Source: Rhodopirellula sp. (GTDB lineage Bacteria; Planctomycetota; Planctomycetia; Pirellulales; Pirellulaceae). Taken from it: DNA of 41,698 bases. This document shows positions 9,378 through 17,229 of this stretch, piece by piece. The translations under genes were made by a program, and so were the position numbers. Within the stretch, counting starts at the first letter, position 1. Every line of letters begins with the position of its first letter. The notes beneath the pieces are model-generated. The model was not told where the DNA came from, searched no databases, and saw nothing but the letters and a program-made list of their open reading frames with translations. Where the stretch lies: contig NZHC01000045.1 in assembly GCA_002689655.1 (NCBI GenBank), positions 65,848-107,545 of the forward strand, in the 5' to 3' direction.

Positions 9378-9961
9378 ACCAATCAGCAGGCATCATTTGG
9401 AACACACGAGCGAATATTGTCGATAGCAGCATTGAACCCGGCACACAGCTGACAGCAGTTTGCACGCGGTTCTCAGCACGCTGCGTCATCGGTTTCCCAT
9501 GCAAAATATTCCCTCCCTTCATCTTAGCGTAGCCAACCCCACCGTGAAGTCGAAGATGATGCCTGCACGTGACGTTATCACGACATTTACACGTGTAATC
9601 GGTTACCCATCGCCGCCCCTCACGGCTACCTCAGCAGGTTCGTGAATCAGCCTCAACAGAGCCGTTTGACCGCCTTAACCCACCGATACTTAAGATGCAG
9701 GTTGTTTTGAGACAAAAAAATTCAGAAGCAAGCGAAAGATTACATGACTTCATGCCCCAAACTGGGGTCAACAGGCGAATTTGATTAATCACTCTGATCG
9801 CCACAAGACAGACTTTTCGTACGCAATGCGTCAGCAAACCACTACTCAAACCACAATCCAGCGCGGAAATTGTTGCGTGGACATTGTTTCCTGACGCTAA
9901 ACTGAAGAAAGACGACTCGTCGCCAATAGGAAAGTCCCACAGGCATCATCAAGATAATCCC
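9378..9961. other. Long divergent intergenic region between A1 and the cytochrome gene
   Basis: This 584-base gap separates the GTG of A1 (minus) from the preferred GTG of the multiheme cytochrome (plus). It holds two adjacent palindromic elements (listed separately) and an A-rich stretch near 9710-9720. Short open frames here lack ribosome binding sites and recognisable products. It is long enough for two regulated promoters. Confidence 0.4.
9568..9598. promoter_or_regulatory. Paired palindromes, possible operator in A1/cytochrome divergent promoter
   Basis: CGTGA (9568-9572) and TCACG (9578-9582) form an interrupted palindrome with a five-base spacer. Four bases later comes the perfect 12-base palindrome TTACACGTGTAA (9587-9598). 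Both have the size and symmetry expected for dimeric regulator sites, and they lie about 190 bases upstream of A1 and about 360 upstream of the cytochrome start. No regulator is identified. Confidence 0.3.
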
Positions 9962-11830
9962 GTGAATCAACAACTCGCCCACCGATTCAGCAATAGCCGC
10001 CAAGCAATGCAGATTCTGCTTTGTTCCTTGGCGATCCATGTTTTGAACTCAGCCCAACTGCACGCATCTCCACCGCTCAACTCGGATCCGTCCGTCAAAT
10101 ACATTGGTTCGAAAGCCTGTGTATCGTGCCACGCCGACCAACATAAAAGTTACTTAGTCACCAGTCACAGCCAATCAATGGAACGAGTAGACTCCGGCAA
10201 GGAACAAACGTCAGGCTCGTTTCGACATGAGTTATCTGGAAACGATTATGAAGTTTTCCAACGTGATGGCCAACTATTCCATCGCGAAACCATTCGGGGC
10301 CCGAACAATGAAGAGCTGACTACGACAGAACACCCCATTCTCTACACGATGGGATCTGGTAGCCATGGCAAAAGCTATGTGTACAAAAAGGGTGAGTTCT
10401 TTGGACAATCGCCACTGTCTTGGTACGTCGAATCACAGCGCTGGGGCATGTCACCGGGCTACGATCGCGCGAATCATCCAGGTTTTTCGCGAAAACTGAG
10501 TTCGGAATGTTTTTTTTGCCACGTGGGGAGTATCGATGAGAAAGAAGGAAATCCGAATGACTTCACAATCATGGAAGACAAAATCGGCTGCGAACGATGC
10601 CACGGACCGGGCGAGCTACACGCTAAGAAATACCGGGACAAGAAATCATCCACGATTCTGAATCTCGATCCCCCCAAAATCGATCCCAACGACAGGACTC
10701 CTGACAACACGATCGTAAACCCGGCAAATCTGAGCCGGGATCTTTCAGAAGCCATCTGCCAGCAATGCCATCTGCAAGCAGCGGGCAAAGCATTGCGTGC
10801 GGGAAAAGACGAGTGGGACTTCCGGCCGGGTACGCCCCTGACCGATATCCGGCTGGATTATCAATTTCGCCTTGGCGATGACAAAATGAAAATCGTAGGT
10901 CACGTCGAACAACTGCACCAAAGCAAGTGCTACCAACAAGCCGAAACGTTGACCTGCATTACATGTCACAATCCACACGACACACCATCACCCGAAAACA
11001 TGGCTGCCCATTACCGGTCGATTTGCCTCGACTGCCATGACAATCAGTCGTGTGGAGAACCACTGGCAAAACGCTTGAGCACATCACAAAATGACTGTGC
11101 GAAATGTCACATGCCCAAGCTTGATACTGAAATACCGCACACAGCTTTCCATCACCATCGCATTGGAATCCACAACTCTGAAGGTGATGTTCCGGAAGTC
11201 GCTACAGGTCTCAGCCCGATTTTAGACATCAGCAGCTTGACGCCACTGCAGCGTGCTCGTTGCGAGGCGTTGGCCAAGTTTCAAGTCGGGCAGGAAGAAC
11301 CAGACAACCCGAATTTCAAAAACTATGGGCTTGATGCAGCGAAGGTGTTGATTCAACTAAAAAACAGCGGCAAGGCGGATCCCGATGCCAATACAATCCT
11401 GGCACTGTTAGCCCGTTCTCAAGGACAAGCGACGATCGCGCGCGACCTGGCCACAGAGGTCGTCAACGAGGAAGAAAATCCGACCCGTGCAAAAGTCGAA
11501 TCATTACGTTTACTCGCACAACTCGCATACCAGAGTCGCAAGTTTGCTGATGCCGCCAAACTATATCGCCAAGTTACACAGTATCAGTCCGAGGCTTATG
11601 ACTATTTTCAACTGGGGATCTCAGAGCAGAACTCTGGACAAACCGAACGTGCGATCAGTGCCTTGAAGACAGCGGTTGAGCTAGCACCCAGTTATCTGGA
11701 GGCACACCGTGTCCTCGCGGCGATACTTGGCTCGCAAGGAAAAGCAGAAGAAGCAAAGAAATATGAACAACGTGCATTACAGCATGAACAGCGGATGCAG
11801 CGTCTGTGGCAATCGTCACAACCGAAGTAA
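9962..11830 (+). CDS. Multiheme c-type cytochrome (cytochrome c554-like) with C-terminal TPRs
   Basis: Seven CxxCH heme-attachment motifs are visible in order: CVSCH (residue 53), CFFCH, CERCH, CQQCH, CITCH, CLDCH and CAKCH. The N-terminal stretch YIGSKACVSCH with downstream histidines resembles the cytochrome c554 family, and the AFHHHRIG segment after the last heme could supply distal ligands. The last ~170 residues are TPR-like (AYQSRKFADAAKLYRQV; YFQLGISEQNSGQTERAISA). The GTG at 9962 gives a plausible signal peptide ending near QLHA. A TTG at 9884 or an ATG at 10007 are alternatives, and none has a good ribosome binding site. The protein would be exported and act in extracytoplasmic electron transfer; the partner is unknown. 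It is convergent with B1 and divergent from A1. Confidence 0.88.
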   Translation: MNQQLAHRFSNSRQAMQILLCSLAIHVLNSAQLHASPPLNSDPSVKYIGSKACVSCHADQHKSYLVTSHSQSMERVDSGKEQTSGSFRHELSGNDYEVFQRDGQLFHRETIRGPNNEELTTTEHPILYTMGSGSHGKSYVYKKGEFFGQSPLSWYVESQRWGMSPGYDRANHPGFSRKLSSECFFCHVGSIDEKEGNPNDFTIMEDKIGCERCHGPGELHAKKYRDKKSSTILNLDPPKIDPNDRTPDNTIVNPANLSRDLSEAICQQCHLQAAGKALRAGKDEWDFRPGTPLTDIRLDYQFRLGDDKMKIVGHVEQLHQSKCYQQAETLTCITCHNPHDTPSPENMAAHYRSICLDCHDNQSCGEPLAKRLSTSQNDCAKCHMPKLDTEIPHTAFHHHRIGIHNSEGDVPEVATGLSPILDISSLTPLQRARCEALAKFQVGQEEPDNPNFKNYGLDAAKVLIQLKNSGKADPDANTILALLARSQGQATIARDLATEVVNEEENPTRAKVESLRLLAQLAYQSRKFADAAKLYRQVTQYQSEAYDYFQLGISEQNSGQTERAISALKTAVELAPSYLEAHRVLAAILGSQGKAEEAKKYEQRALQHEQRMQRLWQSSQPK

Positions 11831-11887
11831 GCCGCATGCAGCTACCCTCAACGCCTGCAACTTGGAATTACGTTACTGCTGTCTTCA

Positions 11888-14800
11888 TCAATCGCTATCG
11901 ACTGAACTTTGGGAGTACGCCTCCGACTCATTTTCGACCAGCAGCAGATAACGGTCAACGCCCGGATCTGCGTAAGTCTGCTGATTTCCCGAGGGCCACG
12001 TGACAACAATTTTGCTCACTTTAGCGGCTACTCCCAGCCCAAAATTAACCGTCGGCTGATTACGCGACAGATAACCATCGCCACCCACGATCCAATTACT
12101 AAGCACCTGGTCTCCGACATGAACGTCGACTTGAGCACCAATGGCATTACGCTCTGACGAGGTACCCACCAACTGAACTGCCAGCCAATGGTTGGGCGTT
12201 TCCGTCTGGTTCATCATCAACGCAGTTGGTGCGTCCAAGTGCGTTATCAAAAAATCTTGTTTGCCATCATGGTTGAAATCTAGTCTCGTCATGCCCCGTC
12301 CGAGATAGGCACCCTGCCAGTAGCCAGACGCATCCTGCACTTCGGTCAACAAGAATTTCGAACCTAGATTGACAAATAACTGAGGCGACTGCTGCAGTGG
12401 TTCGCCCGGAGCCTTTTCAATATTGCCATTGGTAACGGCGACATCAGGACGCCCATCGTTGTTGTAGTCCATCGCTTGACAACCGAATCCCAATACCGAA
12501 GAGCTATCGCGATGCAGTCGATATTGCACACATCGGTCCTCAAATGAGCCTCCACGGTTCATGAATAAGCTGACAGGCTCCTGATAGAAGTTCGTGATGT
12601 GAATATCCCGTTTCCCGTTGCCGTCAAAGTCGGCAACTGCGATCCCCATTGATGCTGTCGACACGCCTCCTGAACCGTGTGCACAGCCGGTCAAAGCAGC
12701 GACGTCTTGCCACCGCCTGCGGTCACTTGAAGCGACCGAGGCGTCTTCAGGTGTTTCCGCTGCTTGGGAGACACGGGACCACAGGTGGTTCGGCCTGACA
12801 TCATTTCCTACAAAAATCTCGTTGCCGGGTTGCCCATCCCAATCGGCAATAACAACTCCCAATCCAGTGCTGGGAGCCTGCATGGAGCTACTAACTTTTT
12901 CACTGGCAAAACCTCCCATACCATCATTCACAGCAATGCGATCGACACCGGGCACAAACGAAGCAGGTGACACCGTCAACACATTCCCATCCTCGCCTAA
13001 TTTCGGCCGCTTGAGCATAGTGTTGTCCTCAACGTAATGCAGCGACACGATGTCAGGCAATGCATCACCGGTCACATCTCCCAACGCAACCGAACTGGTC
13101 AACACATCCAGAGCTGGATCAGAATCAAATTCCTGACGGCGAAACGTTCCGTCACCGTTATTGAGCAACAAGACTTTATTACCGATATTGGCTACAACGA
13201 TGTCATCAAAACCATCTTGATTCCAATCTCCTGCAGCCACACCGATCGAGTACCGCTTATCAGCTGTACCTGACACTGCAGTCATCTCTTCAAACTGTCC
13301 TGCCACATTTCGATAAAGCAGGTTGGACAGCGTACCAACGAGACTGGGCGGATCGCCATTTCCTTGTGCCAAATACAAGTCGATCGCACCATCCAAATCG
13401 TAATCGAGTGCGGCTGCCCCACCACCGAGCGATTGGTAAAGTGCAAATCGGTACAACTGTGGACCACTGGCAATCTGGTAACTATGTTCGACCCCAACTT
13501 TAGCTGCGACGTTCTCGAAAACCGGGGTGGCAAAGGTCTCGTCAATCGCCTCACTAACCGTTGGTAACGCTACTGAAGACAATTCTGGAATTTCTAGCTC
13601 GGGCAGTGGATACTCCTCGCGAGAAATACCGCACATTCGCTCCGCTTCGTCCGGAAAGGCTTGGTCGGAAGCAGCAAGTTTCATCCTTTGCTCGTTAAGT
13701 GATTCCACTTCTTCTTGACTCGCCTTTCGTTGGAACGCTTCGAACAGTCGCCATGTCATGGCTTCCAGGGGACGATTCAACTTATCAAGCCCTTCAGCAA
13801 CTGTTCGATAAGACTGGAGCGACGCAGAACTTGATTCACCAATTGCGTTGCTGGCAAGTGTCACTTCGCGTTGAACAACGTACCGATCAATCCATTTATC
13901 CGCAGCTTGCTGCTGCCCCATCGCGGTCAACGATTGATTGATGCGGCGCATGGATGCAATATCCGTAGGATCGCGATTGAGCGATTCAGCAAAGGCTCGA
14001 ATCGCCTCTGAAAACCTGCGTTGGTTTAACAAATGAGTACCAATCGCAGCCCAATACTCGGCGTATTCTTGCACGGATGCATCGGCGTTTGCTAACCACC
14101 ACTGAAAACGTTGTTCGTCCTGCGACTCAACAGCAAGCAACCCATAAAATGCGAGAATCGATGGCCTCACTTCGCCTGCTCGGACCGTCGGGTCAAGCAC
14201 TGCCAATGCTTTCTGATAACGACTGGCCGTGTACAACATCCTCGCTTCGGCAGCTGGTCCGATGGGGTAATACGCTTTTTTGCGCGGCACCGTGGTATTG
14301 GGATCATCAAAAATGGCGTGACCCAACACCATCATGGCGTGCAACTCGTCCTGCTGCACATTCCCTAAACGACAGAGTTCCTTGAGATGAATGAAAGCTT
14401 CATGTCGTCTGCCTTGCCGGTTGTAAAGAAATGCCAACTGGCGATGCACCACAGCCGCCTCGGGCGCGCGGGCTAATACTTGACCGTAGAGTCGCTCTGC
14501 ATTCTCGAACCGCTGCAATTGCATGGACCAGTCGGCAGCTTGCCCCAAAGCGGCCAGACCTGCTTGTGGATGATCCTCTGGAATTGCCTCCAACAACTCC
14601 ACCGCGATCGCCAGCTCCCCAAGACTCGCTTGCGCATTTGCCATCCGAAACAACACCTCCGCATCTGTGGGGTCGGAGACCAAGATGCGCTGCAATTCAG
14701 CGATCCCCTGCTGCGTCTGACCAGCACGCAGCAAACGATCCGCTGTCTGCAGAGCGATTTCACGATCGAATTCAGCTTCCTTCACTTTCCCCGGGTCACT

Positions 14801-14980
14801 TTCATCACGACCAGAAACCTCCCCCGTGATGCCGCCCTGAGCCGACACTGACTGCCCATCTGCGTCTGAGTTTGGCTTCGACTCAGAATCACATCCGGTG
14901 AACAAACACACGATGCAACCACAAAGGCACAGGCAGAGCCAGCGATTCATTTGGCGGGGACGGTTGCGTTGTTTGAACAT
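11888..14980 (-). CDS. TPR / FG-GAP / ASPIC-UnbV lipoprotein, paralog B1
   Basis: The 1030-residue product has a Cys-rich hydrophobic signal ending in LFTGC (Cys30 from the ATG at 14980; an internal ATG at residue 11 is also possible). TPR-like repeats cover about 50-430, with the subfamily-B segment QLAFLYNRQGRRHEA. The FG-GAP propeller runs from about 487 to 900 with loops such as DYDLDGAIDL, DWNQDGFDD and DFDGNGKRD. An ASPIC/UnbV domain closes it (NAIGAQVDV, VGGDGY, VTWPSG). Unlike the other four paralogs it lacks the Cys pair in the mid-propeller insertion: the aligned stretch is MLKRPKLGEDGNVLTVSP. Closest relatives here are B2 and B3. It converges with the cytochrome gene, with only 57 bases between stops. 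Membrane-anchored, extracytoplasmic; the ligand is unknown. Confidence 0.85.
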   Translation of the reverse strand: MFKQRNRPRQMNRWLCLCLCGCIVCLFTGCDSESKPNSDADGQSVSAQGGITGEVSGRDESDPGKVKEAEFDREIALQTADRLLRAGQTQQGIAELQRILVSDPTDAEVLFRMANAQASLGELAIAVELLEAIPEDHPQAGLAALGQAADWSMQLQRFENAERLYGQVLARAPEAAVVHRQLAFLYNRQGRRHEAFIHLKELCRLGNVQQDELHAMMVLGHAIFDDPNTTVPRKKAYYPIGPAAEARMLYTASRYQKALAVLDPTVRAGEVRPSILAFYGLLAVESQDEQRFQWWLANADASVQEYAEYWAAIGTHLLNQRRFSEAIRAFAESLNRDPTDIASMRRINQSLTAMGQQQAADKWIDRYVVQREVTLASNAIGESSSASLQSYRTVAEGLDKLNRPLEAMTWRLFEAFQRKASQEEVESLNEQRMKLAASDQAFPDEAERMCGISREEYPLPELEIPELSSVALPTVSEAIDETFATPVFENVAAKVGVEHSYQIASGPQLYRFALYQSLGGGAAALDYDLDGAIDLYLAQGNGDPPSLVGTLSNLLYRNVAGQFEEMTAVSGTADKRYSIGVAAGDWNQDGFDDIVVANIGNKVLLLNNGDGTFRRQEFDSDPALDVLTSSVALGDVTGDALPDIVSLHYVEDNTMLKRPKLGEDGNVLTVSPASFVPGVDRIAVNDGMGGFASEKVSSSMQAPSTGLGVVIADWDGQPGNEIFVGNDVRPNHLWSRVSQAAETPEDASVASSDRRRWQDVAALTGCAHGSGGVSTASMGIAVADFDGNGKRDIHITNFYQEPVSLFMNRGGSFEDRCVQYRLHRDSSSVLGFGCQAMDYNNDGRPDVAVTNGNIEKAPGEPLQQSPQLFVNLGSKFLLTEVQDASGYWQGAYLGRGMTRLDFNHDGKQDFLITHLDAPTALMMNQTETPNHWLAVQLVGTSSERNAIGAQVDVHVGDQVLSNWIVGGDGYLSRNQPTVNFGLGVAAKVSKIVVTWPSGNQQTYADPGVDRYLLLVENESEAYSQSSVDSD

Positions 14981-15323
14981 TCGCGTGGGTTATTGAAGAG
15001 GCACTTTTACAGGAGGCCAAGCCGCGCAGCCTTTACCCGTTCGCTCATTGTACTGCTAATGTCCAACCGTGTTCCTTGATCTACGATCTACTCGGCCAGT
15101 AGAACATCAAGCCAGCGTGACCAGTCCGGACACGTGGTCAGTGACACAAAACATCGCACAGGTTCAGTCACCCGACTGATCGCGGATAACACGAATTGGT
15201 GTCCCCGGCTATGTGATGACGAAACTTCCAAGCAAATGGTTTGCTGAAAACAAAAAAACGGGTGTGGCTAATGTAGCCACACCCGTTTCATATGTAATTC
15301 AGGAAATGAGGATCAGGAATCGA
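14981..15323. other. Intergenic region between B1 and DUF1559 genes
   Basis: This 343-base stretch lies upstream of B1 and downstream of the DUF1559 gene, both on the minus strand. It contains the strong terminator hairpin near 15252-15288 and a weaker TGACCA/TGGTCA inverted repeat (15118-15123 and 15135-15140). The B1 promoter should be here but I cannot point to convincing -35/-10 boxes. No gene is supported. Confidence 0.4.
15252..15288 (-). terminator. Intrinsic terminator of the DUF1559 gene
   Basis: A perfect 15-base stem (15256-15270 with 15274-15288) around a 3-base loop is followed, in the minus direction, by a run of T (plus-strand CAAAAAAA at 15251-15258). It lies 35 bases past the stop at 15324. 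Stem length, GC-rich core and the T run make this a strong Rho-independent terminator. Confidence 0.85.
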
Positions 15324-16553
15324 TTACTGATTCAACTGCTCTTCGATGGTTTCCTTGGCGTTCTTGGTGCCCAAGGCTCCCCAAAGTCCATATGGACTTT
15401 CGCGGCCTGCGCCACCTTCCCAGCCGCGCCCATCGCCGTTGTCACGACCGTAAGCGACGTGGTCCTGGTCACCCGACTCAATCGAGTCCGTGATGAAGAT
15501 AACAGCACCATCAGCCATCAGGATATGAGCACCACCTTGGTGATAACTCGATGCACAGAAAGCACCACTACGCCCGTGCCACCGCTGAATGTTGTAGCTG
15601 TTGGGTGGAGTAATGGTTTGGAAAGTACTGAATTCAGGACGGCCGTCAGACCAACGACGACCGCGTTGATGGTTTGCGTTGCCGTCGTAACAAGGCTTGC
15701 CGCCACAACGATTCAGGCCACCAGTTGCGGTGTTGCTATTGATGTAACCAGGACGCTCAGGATCCAAGTACTGCTTCCACCAAGACGGTGGGCGATCCCA
15801 AGACTGATTGTCAGCTGCCATGATGGTTGCTGAAGCCCGCAAGTCACGTGCTCCAACGACGTTCTCTCCACACATGATGGTGTTGGCAAGACCGTCGGTG
15901 ATGTCACGAAACTTAGTGAAGTGACGTGCACGGAAGACACCACGTGCCCAACGCTCAGTACTTTCTTCACCCCAGCCACCACTGCCGGAAGGATTCCCGT
16001 CGTCGTTGATACCGCCGTGTGCCTGCTCGAAGAATGCATCGCCAGCACAAGCTGAGTAGTTGGTGAACGCGACGCGGTAGTTTACCGGCTGTGTCGGGTC
16101 ACTTGGACAGCGGAAAGTTGGAACCTGTGTCAACCAAGGCTGGTAGTTCTGGCTCCATGGGTTTGGACCCATTGCTGGGTAAGGAGGGTTTCGCGTGGTT
16201 CCCGTGCGGTTGAACGCAAGCGGGTTGGCGATTTGCTCCCACAATGACTGCTGCTCAACGAACGGAAGCGTACCGACCATCCAGCTCAACCAAAAACGGT
16301 TGCTCTGGTTGCCGTTGGAACCTTGGAAGGTCGTTCCACCAGCATTCATAGGAAGATTTTTGTAAGCCGAATGATAATTGTGCAAGCCAAGTCCAATTTG
16401 CTTGAAATTGTTACTGCAGCTCATACGCCTTGCCGCCTCGCGGGCAGCCTGCACCGCTGGAAGCAACAGCCCCACCAGTACACCAATGATCGCAATGACC
16501 ACCAATAACTCAACGAGGGTAAAACCCTGTCGCCGAGCACGATTAGAGTACAT
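15324..16553 (-). CDS. DUF1559 protein with type IV pilin-like N-terminus and H-x9-DG motif
   Basis: The 409-residue product begins with a short basic leader and the pilin/pseudopilin methylation signal [19 protein letters not shown], so it should be processed by a prepilin peptidase. The adjoining segment [17 protein letters not shown] and the later FRCPSDP are typical of the large planctomycete DUF1559 family. Near the C-terminus, [12 protein letters not shown] fits the H-x9-DG signature exactly. The ATG at 16553 has GGAG at a good distance. These proteins are numerous in Planctomycetes and thought to be surface or envelope components; the exact role is unknown. A terminator follows. The small lipoprotein gene upstream is on the same strand but separated by its own hairpin. 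Confidence 0.93.
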   Translation of the reverse strand: MYSNRARRQGFTLVELLVVIAIIGVLVGLLLPAVQAAREAARRMSCSNNFKQIGLGLHNYHSAYKNLPMNAGGTTFQGSNGNQSNRFWLSWMVGTLPFVEQQSLWEQIANPLAFNRTGTTRNPPYPAMGPNPWSQNYQPWLTQVPTFRCPSDPTQPVNYRVAFTNYSACAGDAFFEQAHGGINDDGNPSGSGGWGEESTERWARGVFRARHFTKFRDITDGLANTIMCGENVVGARDLRASATIMAADNQSWDRPPSWWKQYLDPERPGYINSNTATGGLNRCGGKPCYDGNANHQRGRRWSDGRPEFSTFQTITPPNSYNIQRWHGRSGAFCASSYHQGGAHILMADGAVIFITDSIESGDQDHVAYGRDNGDGRGWEGGAGRESPYGLWGALGTKNAKETIEEQLNQ

Positions 16554-16657
16554 AGAAAACTCCGAAAACTAAGACAAAATTGATGAAAACACGGAGACCC
16601 AAAGAGGCTATCACCCCGTATGGGGAAGAATTGCACCTTTCGCCGCCTCTAAAAGAA

Positions 16658-16684
16658 TGTATAGACGCACAGCTGTAAATGCAA
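16658..16684 (-). promoter_or_regulatory. Possible sigma-70-type promoter of the DUF1559 gene
   Basis: On the minus strand TTGCAT and TATACA are separated by 15 bases, about 105 bases upstream of the DUF1559 start. The leader in between contains nested inverted repeats (AGAGGC/GCCTCT enclosing CCCC-GTAT-GGGG at 16614-16625). The spacer is shorter than ideal, so this is a tentative call. Confidence 0.3.
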
Positions 16685-16770
16685 CCGAAATCTGGGACGA
16701 ATTATCCGCTAAAGCCCGAAGATTTGGGCCAGAATGGCTGCTCAGTGACTGTCGTTGGACTGAGTCAAAC

Positions 16771-16792
16771 AACCACCCTCAGAAGGGTGGTT
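16771..16792 (-). terminator. Hairpin downstream of the small lipoprotein gene
   Basis: AACCACCCT (16771-16779) pairs perfectly with AGGGTGGTT (16784-16792) around a 4-base loop. It lies about 40 bases past the stop of the minus-strand small lipoprotein gene. The following minus-strand sequence has only a few Ts, so termination may be partial. Confidence 0.5.
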
Positions 16793-16833
16793 CAGATTGA
16801 AAGCAAGATCTCAGAAAATTCGCGTTGAGAGGA

Positions 16834-17037
16834 CTACCGAGAGCCTTCGCTTTGCATTCTTTCTTGATCTTGCTGCATTTGCTTCTCGTAATCCTCTTCT
16901 TCCTGCAGTTCTTCCGCCGAAATTTCGTCTGTTGGGGGAACGAATTCAGCCTCGCCACCCGATCCGCCACAGCCGACGAAAGTAAACATGGAAACAAGAA
17001 GCGCGGATGAGAAAAGAAACGAAATTTGACGGGTCAT
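16834..17037 (-). CDS. Small acidic lipoprotein
   Basis: The preferred ATG at 17037 gives a 67-residue protein with a clean signal peptide (MTRQISFLF...) and the lipobox TFVGC followed by GGSGG. A start 18 codons upstream would put extra residues before the signal. The mature part is short, Gly-rich then strongly acidic and Gln-rich (EELQEEEDYEKQMQQDQ), with no known domain. Small lipoproteins of this kind are frequently found next to DUF1559 genes in Planctomycetes, which fits its position; a joint function is unproven. It is divergent from A2, and a hairpin lies downstream. Confidence 0.7.
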   Translation of the reverse strand: MTRQISFLFSSALLVSMFTFVGCGGSGGEAEFVPPTDEISAEELQEEEDYEKQMQQDQERMQSEGSR

Positions 17038-17229
17038 GTTATTGCCTACAATGTTGAAGTAAGGTCGAAATAGTACTACTGAGAGCCGCATTGCGTTAAT
17101 ACGCAGAGCGTTAATGTTCGTTTACGGCGTTGCCGGCGTCAATATCTCGCCCACGACGATTCCAAGTTTCATCCACCATGACTGTTCGGATCCTGAGCAT
17201 TGATACCAGCAAGCACGCCCACCCCTGTT

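Noticed and set aside
8669-9532. Plus-strand frame of 287 codons opposite A1
   Set aside because: It is antisense to a well-supported TPR lipoprotein with clear motifs. Its product is rich in Pro, His, Arg and Gln, as expected from an antisense shadow.
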